Source: an uncultured Collinsella sp. (GTDB lineage: Bacteria > Actinomycetota > Coriobacteriia > Coriobacteriales > Coriobacteriaceae). From it: DNA of 5,198 nucleotides. Made by a program: the position numbers and the translations under genes. Below are positions 1-5,198 of the stretch, piece after piece; positions within the stretch are counted from its first letter, which is position 1; each line of letters begins with the position of its first letter. Under the pieces are notes generated by a model. That model ran no database searches, was not told where the DNA came from, and worked only from the letters and a program-made list of their open reading frames with translations. The stretch lies in assembly GCA_934655835.1 (NCBI GenBank), contig CAKUHM010000109.1, forward strand, positions 1 to 5,198. Direction: 5' to 3'.

Positions 1-370
1 CATCCAGTGCGGCCTGCGCGTCTGTTTTTGCAGCTTCGATTTCTTTGGTATCGAACTGCTGGGCAAAATATGAACTCAGAATTTCTTGAGAATGGCTGAT
101 TTCCTTGGTGATTTCGCTATAGAGAAGTTGGTCGTAACGTTTGTTTGCGCTCTTCAGTTCATCGTAGTTCTCAACTTCTTTTTTAAGCTCTTTATCAAGG
201 GAGTCATACTGCTTATTTGCCGAGTCGATGGCATCCTTTGATTCGATTGATACGGTTCCGATAGAGTCAATGGACTTCATCGTTGCAGACACCGAAGGGT
301 CAGTGCATCCAGTGACGCTTAAAGCTAGGGTAAGCCCCACAACCGCGGCGAGGGGAGCCGATCGTTTCAT
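1..370 (-). CDS. Putative lipoprotein, N-terminal part (runs off left edge)
   Basis: This minus-strand gene starts at ATG 370-368 and is open for 123 codons to the window edge, so its C-terminus is missing. A GGAGGAAGG ribosome binding site lies just upstream (about 381-389). The N-terminus is a lipoprotein signal peptide: MKR, a hydrophobic stretch at residues 7-19, then the lipobox V-T-G-C with the lipidated cysteine at residue 22. This predicts anchoring to the outer face of the membrane. Residues about 35-83 match a helical module common in Gram-positive surface proteins: I-D-x-I-G-x-V, then S-K-D-A-I, Q-Y-D-S-L, V-E-N-Y-D-E-L and Y-D-Q-L. The remainder to residue 123 is charged, probably helical or coiled coil, with no transmembrane segment. 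I recognise no enzymatic domain, and the function is unknown. Lipoprotein assignment is confident; the biological role is not. Confidence 0.85.
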   Translation of the reverse strand, partial: MKRSAPLAAVVGLTLALSVTGCTDPSVSATMKSIDSIGTVSIESKDAIDSANKQYDSLDKELKKEVENYDELKSANKRYDQLLYSEITKEISHSQEILSSYFAQQFDTKEIEAAKTDAQAALD

Positions 371-471
371 GGTGTGCGTTCCTTCCTCCGACACTTGGTA
401 AACGTTGTGGAAGGAGGCTCATCCGAAGTGCGGAATGTGCAGCACGAAAAGGAGGAGTATCCACCCACAGT

Positions 472-603
472 TGCTACACAGCTCCAAGCGCCTCGCAATA
501 GCACGAACCAGCAAGGAGAAAGGGCAAATACCCCTCCTTGTCGCTGGTTGAGTGTCTTCAGTTGTGAAGCGCGAGCATTAAAAAATGCTAGAGCTGTGTA
601 GCA
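472..603. repeat. Long inverted repeat enclosing nested hairpins
   Basis: A perfect 13-base inverted repeat pairs 472-484 (TGCTACACAGCTC) with 591-603 (GAGCTGTGTAGCA). Inside it are a hairpin at 508-546 (CCAGC and CAAGGAG pairing with CTCCTTG and GCTGG, with an inner GGG/CCC step), a small hairpin at 556-569 (CTTCA-GTTG-TGAAG) and another at 574-589 (AGCATT-AAAA-AATGCT). The right arm overlaps the minus-strand terminator stem at 585-619, so the two folds exclude each other. The block lies 100-230 bases upstream of the lipoprotein start. It could be a structured leader, an uncharacterised small RNA, or the ends of a small decayed element. No coding frame here has convincing start signals. Confidence 0.5.
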
Positions 604-619
604 GGTACAACTCTAGCAT
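580..619 (-). terminator. Intrinsic terminator, minus strand
   Basis: Read on the minus strand, 619-607 pairs with 597-585 as a 13-base-pair stem (ATGCTAGAG then TTGT against ACAG then CTCTAGCAT) containing one G-U wobble and a 9-base loop. It is followed by a T tract at 584-580. On the plus strand the wobble becomes a C-A mismatch and no T tract follows, so the signal is minus-strand specific. It would end transcripts coming from the RpiR-family gene about 270 bases upstream, which gives that mRNA a long 3' tail. Confidence 0.75.
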
Positions 620-688
620 GCTGATAAGCTATTTAATCTACTGACCTGTTGAACGGTCGAAAAAGTAGGCTGTTGTGAAAAGCGGAAC

Positions 689-745
689 CATCTGGCCTGT
701 CGTGCCTGAGCCTCTATGAGTAGTAAAAAGGTAGTAGACCAGATG
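689..745 (-). other. Hairpin in the 3' region of the regulator transcript
   Basis: On the minus strand CATCTGGTC (745-737) can pair with GGCCAGATG (697-689), nine base pairs with one wobble around a loop of about 39 bases. As with the terminator nearby, pairing is better in the minus-strand RNA than in the plus strand. It lies between the phosphatase-start fragment and the terminator. Its role is unknown, and the large loop makes it weaker evidence than the terminator. Confidence 0.3.
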
Positions 746-778
746 ATTTGAATGGTTAATACGCCTGATAATCAGCGG

Positions 779-832
779 TTACCTCGTCGAGCGGCAGATG
801 TTCCCATGACAGATAAACAGTACACGTTGCAT
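779..832 (-). pseudogene. Truncated start of a low-molecular-weight protein tyrosine phosphatase (copy 1)
   Basis: On the minus strand an AAAGGA ribosome binding site (about 840-845) precedes ATG 832-830 and a 17-codon frame, MQRVLFICHGNICRSTR, ending at TAA 781-779. V-L-F-I-C-x-G-N-I-C-R-S is the signature N-terminus of LMW-PTP enzymes, which remove phosphate from protein tyrosines. It holds the whole phosphate-binding loop C-X5-R: catalytic Cys8 and Arg14, plus Cys13. A full enzyme has about 140-160 residues. Nothing after Ser15/Thr16 resembles the usual P-M-A-E continuation in any frame, so no catalytic protein can be made. The frame begins 59 bases after the RpiR-family stop on the same strand. 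A second copy lies at 5068-5112. It may be a gene remnant, part of a dispersed repeat, or a translated micro-ORF; remnant is my default. Confidence 0.7.
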
Positions 833-891
833 GCGCGGTTCCTTTCATATAGAAGGCTGCTAAAGAGTCGAAGCCGGGCGCATGCCAAGTT

Positions 892-1641
892 CTATTTCTT
901 GGCCAGTTTGAAGTAGCGCTCAAATATCAATTCGAAAACGTAATAGAACATCAATCGACTGTCGAGGTCCATGCTGCCCAAGCGGATTTCTTTTTGCACG
1001 GTGTAGATAGGATAGTCGGCTAGTTTCGAGAGAGAGTTTCGAGAAAAGCCGGTGAGCGTGACGATCTTGCATCCGCGCGTTTTGGCTATCGATGTGGCGT
1101 CAATAGACACCTGCGTTTCGCCGCTTACGGAAACGCTGAAGACCAGGTCGTTTTTGCCAAGGAGTTCTGCGTAGTGTCTCATGACGTGGCGTTCACTGAG
1201 CGTATCGGTGTTCTTGCCCATTATTTTGAGCTTTTCGGCCATCTCGAGGCACGGGTATTTCGAAAAGCCCGAGCAGAAGAACACGATATGTGAGGCGTCC
1301 TGGATAAGGCTTACGACGGAATCGATGACCCGGTCGTTAAGTAAGTCTTTGGTCTGTACGAGCTGGGTGTCGAGCGGAAGTGCCTCGATAGTGAATCGAT
1401 TGCGGTCGAGCGAGGCAGAATACGATCGCTTGAGCTCTGTGAACCCCGAAAAGCCAAGCTTATGGGCAAGCCTGACGATTGTATTGGGAGCGACGAAGAA
1501 CCGTTCAGCAACGCTCTTAAGCGTGACATCGTCAATATCATCACGCAGCTCGATGATGTAGCGCATGATCTCGCTTTCGAGATCGTTGAGCTTGCTCTCG
1601 CCAGCTCGCACATGATCATAAAAAGATTCTTGATCTTTCAT
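892..1641 (-). CDS. RpiR/MurR-family transcriptional regulator of alpha-glucoside use
   Basis: This encodes a 249-residue DNA-binding regulator with an N-terminal HTH_6 domain (about residues 1-77) and a C-terminal SIS sugar-phosphate-binding domain (about 115-215). The helix-turn-helix is visible around 41-70 (L-K-S-V-A-E-R-F, then T-I-V-R-L-A-H-K-L-G-F-S-G-F). The SIS core shows H-I-V-F-F-C-S-G-F-S and, later, S-V-S-G-E-T with I-V-T-L-T-G-F. I chose ATG 1641-1639, preceded by GAGGGG about 12 bases upstream. The frame stays open to 1911, but the extra 90 residues have no family similarity and would run through the control region. The length fits GlvR of B. subtilis (about 254 residues). It is divergent from the GH4-PTS pair, so it most likely controls that pair, with a 6-phospho-glucoside or related sugar phosphate as effector. 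Whether it activates or represses cannot be told. Confidence 0.9.
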   Translation of the reverse strand: MKDQESFYDHVRAGESKLNDLESEIMRYIIELRDDIDDVTLKSVAERFFVAPNTIVRLAHKLGFSGFTELKRSYSASLDRNRFTIEALPLDTQLVQTKDLLNDRVIDSVVSLIQDASHIVFFCSGFSKYPCLEMAEKLKIMGKNTDTLSERHVMRHYAELLGKNDLVFSVSVSGETQVSIDATSIAKTRGCKIVTLTGFSRNSLSKLADYPIYTVQKEIRLGSMDLDSRLMFYYVFELIFERYFKLAKK

Positions 1642-1939
1642 AAGATGTTTCAGCCCCTCGCACCTCGCCGTATATATGGTACCGCTTTGTGTAGCCAGGT
1701 GAGAAATCGGTAATCGGTCAAGATTGCCTATTACCCATGAACTGGGCAAACGTGCGTGTCTGCCTACACATATCTGTGTCGTGAGCGAAATCGTGTGTCC
1801 CCGTTTCGCATTGGCCAACACGGGGGTTCGCAAATGACCTCGTGTCGCAAAATAGCAATCGAAACGAAGCAAGCCGGGGGCAACCGCGGAGCCCAAGGTC
1901 TTCGAGAACACCGATCAGCCAACCCTGGAGGGACGGAAC
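1642..1939. promoter_or_regulatory. Divergent control region between regulator and GH4 gene
   Basis: This 298-base non-coding stretch must hold the promoters for both directions. Candidate operators are GCGAAA (1785-1790) with TTTCGC (1804-1809), 13 bases apart; TCGCAAA repeated at 1828-1834 and 1845-1851; the palindrome ACACA-TATC-TGTGT (1766-1779); GGTAAT/ATTACC (1709-1714 and 1730-1735); and CCCCGT/ACGGGG (1799-1804 and 1820-1825) around the palindrome TTGGCCAA (1811-1818). For the regulator, TATATA at 1676-1671 (minus) could be a -10 box but has no good -35; TTGACC at 1721-1716 lacks a good -10 at normal spacing. I found no convincing sigma-A promoter for the GH4 gene. Frames crossing this region look spurious. 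Confidence 0.55.
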
Positions 1940-3265
1940 ATGAAGGATAAGCTCAATATCGTGATCGTTGGCGGCGGCTCCACGTGGTGCCCTGGCATTC
2001 TGAAAGCTCTGACTAAGCACATGGACATTCTGCCGCTGAACCGCGTGATGCTCTATGACATCGACGCCGAGCGTCAGCGTCCGATCGGCGAGTTTGGCAA
2101 GATCCTCTTCGCCGAGGAGGAGCCCGGTGTGGAGTTTGGTTACACCACCGATAAGGACGAGGCATACACTGACGTCGACTTTGTGCTCTGCCAGATTCGT
2201 ACCGGCGGCTACGAGATGCGTAGCAAGGACGAGAAGATTCCGCTGCATATGGGAATCATCGGCCAGGAAACGGTGGGCCCTGGCGGTATGGCTTACGGTA
2301 TGCGCTCCATGCATGACATGGTTGAGATCGTCAACGACGTTCGCGCTCATAGCCCGGAGGCGTGGATTATCAACTACACCAACCCGGCTGCTATTGTGGC
2401 ATATGGTCTCGAGCGCGTCCTGCCCGATGAGCATCGCGTCCTCAACATCTGCGACCAGCCTGTCAACCTCATGCGCTCTTACGGTCGCCTGCTCGGTCGC
2501 GATATGAGCAAGACGGAGCCCGTGTACTTCGGCCTCAATCACTTCGGTTGGTTCAAGCACATCTACGATGAAGAGGGCCATGACCTCGTGCCGCAGATTA
2601 AGGAGTACACGGAGAAGAACGGCTTCCTTCCTGCCGATGCCGAGCAGCGTGACCAGTCCTGGCTCGACACCTACGCCATGGTCAAGGACATGCTCGAGGA
2701 CTTCCCCGACTATCTGCCCAACACTTATCTGCAGTACTATCTGTATCCCGAGTACAAGGTCGCTCACCTCGACCCCGACTACACTCGCTCCGACGAGGTT
2801 ATCAACGGTCGTGAGAAGCGCGTGTTCGCCGAGTGCGAGCGTGTTGCCAAAGTCGGCACCGCAAAGAACTCCTCGGTTGTGCAGAACGACGCTCATGGCG
2901 ATATGATCGTGGAAATCACCTCGGCCATTTATCGCAACACCAACAAGACCTTCATTGTCATCGTGCCCAACAACGGCATTATCGAGGGCATGCCCGATGA
3001 CGCCATGGTCGAGGTCGCGGCAAGCGTGGGCGCCAATGGCCCGCAGCCCTATGCTGTCGGCAAGATCGGTACCTTCTATCGCGGCCTTATGGAGAACCAG
3101 TACGCCTATGAGCGCCTGACCGTTGAGGCTTGGATGGAGGGTTCCTACGAGAAGGCTCTGCAGGCACTCACGCTTAATCGTCTGGTCGGTGACGCAAAGA
3201 AGGCTCGCAAAGTGCTCGACAAGCTCATCGAGGCCAATAAGGATTACTGGCCGGAGCTTAAGTAG
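1940..3265 (+). CDS. glvA: 6-phospho-alpha-glucosidase (maltose-6'-phosphate glucosidase), GH4 family
   Basis: The 441-residue cytoplasmic enzyme splits 6-phospho-alpha-glucosides such as maltose 6'-phosphate into glucose 6-phosphate and glucose, using NAD+ and a divalent metal in the redox-assisted GH4 mechanism. The NAD-binding loop I-V-G-G-G-S-T is at residues 9-15, with Y-D-I-D at 39-42. G-Q-E-T-x-G-P-G-G is at 108-116 and N-Y-x-N-P-A at 145-150. The metal ligands are Cys171 in I-C-D-Q-P and His201 in G-L-N-H-F-G-W, with Asp172 as probable acid. The N-T-Y-L-Q-Y-Y segment (261-267) should carry the catalytic tyrosine. C-D-x-P and overall similarity to B. subtilis GlvA (about 449 residues) favour alpha over beta specificity; the beta-type CelF has C-N-V-P. 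ATG 1940 follows GGAGGG (1927-1932) by 7 bases. Exact substrate range (maltose, trehalose, sucrose isomers) is inferred. Confidence 0.93.
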   Translation: MKDKLNIVIVGGGSTWCPGILKALTKHMDILPLNRVMLYDIDAERQRPIGEFGKILFAEEEPGVEFGYTTDKDEAYTDVDFVLCQIRTGGYEMRSKDEKIPLHMGIIGQETVGPGGMAYGMRSMHDMVEIVNDVRAHSPEAWIINYTNPAAIVAYGLERVLPDEHRVLNICDQPVNLMRSYGRLLGRDMSKTEPVYFGLNHFGWFKHIYDEEGHDLVPQIKEYTEKNGFLPADAEQRDQSWLDTYAMVKDMLEDFPDYLPNTYLQYYLYPEYKVAHLDPDYTRSDEVINGREKRVFAECERVAKVGTAKNSSVVQNDAHGDMIVEITSAIYRNTNKTFIVIVPNNGIIEGMPDDAMVEVAASVGANGPQPYAVGKIGTFYRGLMENQYAYERLTVEAWMEGSYEKALQALTLNRLVGDAKKARKVLDKLIEANKDYWPELK

Positions 3266-3271
3266 CTAGTT

Positions 3272-3333
3272 CCATAGCGCTTGATAACTGTTATGGGGCG
3301 TGTGGGCTGTAGAGCTGCACGCCCCGTTTCTTT
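3272..3333 (+). other. Intercistronic hairpins between GH4 and PTS genes
   Basis: In the 82-base gap, GGGGCGTG (3295-3302) pairs perfectly with CACGCCCC (3318-3325), with a small inner GCT/AGC stem, followed by the U-rich GTTTCTTT (3326-3333). An upstream alternative stem, CCATAGC (3272-3278) with GTTATGG (3290-3296), shares two bases with it. The main hairpin resembles a weak intrinsic terminator or an RNA processing and stability element. It could make the GH4 message more abundant than the permease message. It ends just before the permease ribosome binding site. Confidence 0.55.
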
Positions 3334-3347
3334 AAGAGGGGTATCCC

Positions 3348-4910
3348 ATGAACAAAGATGAGCTGCTGGCAAAGTTCCAGCGCCTGGGCAAAGTCCTCAT
3401 GACGCCTGTCTTGATCCTGCCAATCGCCGGCATCCTTCAGGGCTTTGGCAATGCCTTTACCAGCCCCACCCTTACGGCAGCTGTTCCCTGGCTTGCTGCT
3501 CCGGGCTTTGCGATTTTCTTTTCGATTCTCAAGGCCGCTGCCGGCATCGTTATGAACAACATCCCGGTTATCTTCTCGATTTGTCTCGCCTATGGCTTCG
3601 CCAAGTCCGAGAAGGCTACCGCGGCGCTTTGTGGCTTTTTGGGCTACATGTGCATGAATTCCGTGATGGGCACGTTCCTTACGGCGACTGGCGTTATCGA
3701 TCCCGCGAATCTTACGACGGGCCAGAGCACGATCCTCGGTATCACCACGCTCGACACTGGCGTTATCGGCGGTCTTCTGGTGGGCGCAATCGTCGCATGG
3801 TTGCATAACCGTTACTACAAGATTGAGCTGCCTGCCGTGTTCTCCATCTTCAACGGCACGCGCTTTATCCCGGCGGTGACGCTGCTCTCATGCAGCATCC
3901 TCGCATTGGTCATGTCCTTTGTTTTCCCGTTTATTCAGAACGCTCTCGGTGCGCTGTCCGAGTTCATCAAGACTACGGGTGCCTTTGGAGCATTTGTCTA
4001 TGGCGCCGGCGAGCGCATGCTCCTGCCTTTTGGCCTGCATCACTTTGTCTATTTGCCGTTCTTCTTCACGTCGCTCGGTGGCGTCGAGACCATCGACGGC
4101 CAGACTGTTCAGGGCGCTATCAATATCTACAACGCGATCCTGGGCTCTCCCAGCACGCCGTTTAACATCGAGGTCAGCCGTTTTGTCATGAACGGCAAGG
4201 TTATCTTCGCCATGTTCGGCCTGCCCGGCGCTGCACTCGCCTTCTACAAGACGGCGCTTCCCAAGAACAAGAAGAAGACCGCAGCGCTCATGATCGCCAT
4301 TGTGGTGCCCTGCATCCTCTCCGGCATTACCGAGCCGCTCGAGTACTCCTTCCTGTTTATCGCGCCCATCCTCTACGTGTTCCACGCTCTCATGGCTGGT
4401 CTTGCCTATGCGCTGACCTATATCCTGCAGTTCAACGTGGCCGGTTCCGCGTCCTTCGGCGGCCCGCTCCTGTCGCTTATCTTTAATGGCATTATGGGTG
4501 CAGCCAAGGGCTCCAACTGGCAGGTCATTCTGTTCCTTGGCCCCATCTATTTCGTGGTGTACTACTTCGTCTTCAAGTTCATCATTCTTAAGAAGGACCT
4601 AAAGACCCCTGGCCGTGAGGAAGAGTCTGACGATGAGGCCGCAAAGGCTCCCAAGACCGTGATCAGCGATCTCATTCCCGCCATCGTTGAGGCAGTGGGC
4701 GGCGACAACAATATTAAGTCTGTCGAGGCCTGCTTCACCCGTCTGCGAATCCAGCTCAATGACTGTGACAAGGTGGTTGACGACGCCGAGTTTACCGAAA
4801 AGCTCGAAGCGCGTGGCATCGTGCATGTCAACGGCGGCGTGCAGATTGTCTACGGTAATATGGCTTCTAACTACGCAACCCAGATGCGTGAGCTGCTGGG
4901 CATGGAGTAG
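3348..4910 (+). CDS. PTS alpha-glucoside/glucose-type permease, EIICB fusion
   Basis: This 520-residue membrane protein imports a sugar and phosphorylates it on entry. The EIIC domain (about residues 1-415) has many hydrophobic segments and the glucose-superfamily motifs G-E-R-M-L-L-P-F-G-L-H-H (221-232) and G-I-T-E-P-L-E (326-332). After an acidic linker (R-E-E-E-S-D-D-E), the EIIB domain (about 440-520) carries the phosphorylated Cys462 in E-A-C-F-T-R-L-R. Sequence and length are closest to E. coli MalX (about 530 residues); the partner genes suggest GlvC-like use for maltose or related alpha-glucosides. There is no EIIA domain, so phosphate must come from HPr via an EIIA encoded elsewhere. 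ATG 3348 follows AGAGGGG (3335-3341) by 6 bases. It is the second gene of the GH4 operon and ends just before a strong terminator. Family is certain; sugar specificity is inferred. Confidence 0.93.
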   Translation: MNKDELLAKFQRLGKVLMTPVLILPIAGILQGFGNAFTSPTLTAAVPWLAAPGFAIFFSILKAAAGIVMNNIPVIFSICLAYGFAKSEKATAALCGFLGYMCMNSVMGTFLTATGVIDPANLTTGQSTILGITTLDTGVIGGLLVGAIVAWLHNRYYKIELPAVFSIFNGTRFIPAVTLLSCSILALVMSFVFPFIQNALGALSEFIKTTGAFGAFVYGAGERMLLPFGLHHFVYLPFFFTSLGGVETIDGQTVQGAINIYNAILGSPSTPFNIEVSRFVMNGKVIFAMFGLPGAALAFYKTALPKNKKKTAALMIAIVVPCILSGITEPLEYSFLFIAPILYVFHALMAGLAYALTYILQFNVAGSASFGGPLLSLIFNGIMGAAKGSNWQVILFLGPIYFVVYYFVFKFIILKKDLKTPGREEESDDEAAKAPKTVISDLIPAIVEAVGGDNNIKSVEACFTRLRIQLNDCDKVVDDAEFTEKLEARGIVHVNGGVQIVYGNMASNYATQMRELLGME

Positions 4911-4940
4911 ACACCCCGCATACCTATAGAATCCGGTATA

Positions 4941-4985
4941 AAAGGCGGTGGCAGACAATACGTCTGCCACCGCCTTTGAGTTTTT
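4941..4985 (+). terminator. Strong intrinsic terminator, possibly bidirectional
   Basis: A perfect 16-base-pair stem pairs 4941-4956 with 4962-4977 around the loop AATAC, followed by GAG and TTTTT (4981-4985). It lies 30 bases after the permease stop and ends the operon. Read on the minus strand the stem closes with CTTTTAT, a shorter T tract, so it may also stop transcripts arriving from the right. Confidence 0.9.
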
Positions 4986-5067
4986 GCAAAGCTCCCTATG
5001 GCGTAAATACTGGCAGATGGAATTTCTTGGATTGCCTGTATGTCCACATTTTTGAGGTGCTTTAGCC

Positions 5068-5112
5068 CTAGCGACAAATGTTCCCGTGGCAGATAAAAAG
5101 AATGCGTTGCAC
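5068..5112 (-). pseudogene. Truncated start of a low-molecular-weight protein tyrosine phosphatase (copy 2)
   Basis: On the minus strand AGAAAGGAG (about 5118-5126) precedes GTG 5112-5110 and a 14-codon frame, MQRILFICHGNICR, ending at TAG 5070-5068. It ends exactly on the arginine of the LMW-PTP C-X5-R loop (Cys8, Arg14). The following 82 bases before the terminator show no phosphatase continuation. Against copy 1 (779-832), the 13 codons after the start differ at eight bases. Seven are third positions and one is a first position giving Val/Ile, the pattern left by protein-level selection. It starts 31 bases after the stop of the gene entering from the right edge. Like copy 1, it therefore sits between a gene's stop and a terminator. 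Confidence 0.68.
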
Positions 5113-5143
5113 AGGGTCTCCTTTCTATGCGGTCGCGCAGGGC

Positions 5144-5198
5144 TTACAGACTGCCCTTGAGGCAGTTTGCTCCGATAAAACCCGCTGCGTACAAGGGG
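5144..5198 (-). CDS. C-terminal end of an unidentified gene (enters from right edge)
   Basis: On the minus strand the last 17 codons of a frame, PLYAAGFIGANCLKGSL, end at TAA 5146-5144. L-Y-A-A-G is reminiscent of the C-terminal region of some flavoproteins, but this is far too short to assign. The main support is its position: it ends 31 bases before the ribosome binding site and GTG of the second phosphatase fragment. Another frame is also open here, so the reading frame itself is not secure. Confidence 0.35.
   Translation of the reverse strand, partial: PLYAAGFIGANCLKGSL

Noticed and set aside
472..549. Plus-strand 25-codon frame from TTG after AGGAGGAG
   Set aside because: The ribosome-binding-like sequence is real, but the start is TTG with long spacing, the product is unrecognisable, and the bases are better explained by the inverted repeat.
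374..601. Plus-strand 75-codon frame starting with GTG
   Set aside because: It overlaps the lipoprotein's ribosome binding site and the structured repeat, has no ribosome binding site suited to its start, and its product has low-complexity, non-protein-like composition.
1642..1911. 90-residue N-terminal extension of the RpiR-family regulator
   Set aside because: The extension has no family similarity, would consume the divergent control region, and the internal ATG at 1641 gives the normal family length and domain start.
1756..1950. Plus-strand 64-codon frame overlapping the GH4 start
   Set aside because: It begins with GTG without a ribosome binding site, matches nothing I recognise, and overlaps the GH4 translation start.
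1718..2896. Minus-strand 392-codon frame opposite the GH4 gene
   Set aside because: It is antisense to a clearly recognised enzyme. The open frame follows from the GC-rich third positions of that gene, and the product is a Val/Leu/His-rich shadow.
5150..5166. Small hairpin ACTGCC-CTTGA-GGCAGT near the right edge
   Set aside because: Six base pairs with no adjacent T tract, overlapping a probable coding end; expected by chance.
4599..5198. Minus-strand frame without stops spanning the permease 3' end, terminator and phosphatase fragment
   Set aside because: It runs through a perfect terminator stem and antisense to the EIIB domain. The two repeat copies show amino acid changes in this frame but synonymous changes in the phosphatase frame.

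Overview
The window looks like chromosomal DNA from a moderately high-GC, Gram-positive gut bacterium. My best guess is an actinobacterium of the Coriobacteriia, possibly Collinsella. This rests on the C/G-ending codons of the two sugar genes, strong GGAGG-type ribosome binding sites, a Gram-positive-style lipoprotein and the PTS sugar locus. It is an inference from general impression and was not searched.

Layout. Bases 1-370 (minus) are the N-terminal part of a lipoprotein that continues off the left edge. Bases 371-891 hold no full gene. They contain a structured inverted-repeat region (472-603), a minus-strand intrinsic terminator (580-619), a minus-strand hairpin (689-745) and a 17-codon fragment (779-832) that reads as the start of a low-molecular-weight protein tyrosine phosphatase (LMW-PTP). 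Bases 892-1641 (minus) encode an RpiR-family regulator. A divergent control region of about 300 bases (1642-1939) separates it from a plus-strand pair: a GH4 6-phospho-alpha-glucosidase (1940-3265) and a PTS EIICB permease (3348-4910). A hairpin lies in the 82-base gap between the two, and a strong intrinsic terminator (4941-4985) follows. Past it, on the minus strand, are a second LMW-PTP start fragment (5068-5112) and the last 17 codons of a gene entering from the right edge (5144-5198).

How the genes work together. The permease would import and phosphorylate an alpha-glucoside such as maltose. The GH4 enzyme would split the resulting 6-phospho-alpha-glucoside into glucose 6-phosphate and glucose (or another aglycone). 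The RpiR protein would sense a sugar phosphate through its SIS domain and control the divergent promoters. The gene set parallels the glvA-glvR-glvC system of Bacillus subtilis, though the permease resembles E. coli MalX more closely. It has no EIIA domain, so a separate EIIA must act in trans.

The most unusual observation is the pair of LMW-PTP start fragments. They lie in the same orientation on either side of the sugar cassette. Each has its own ribosome binding site and start codon, and each stops at or just after the catalytic phosphate-binding loop. They differ almost only at synonymous third codon positions. They may be scars of cassette replacement, a dispersed repeat family, or genuine micro-ORFs.
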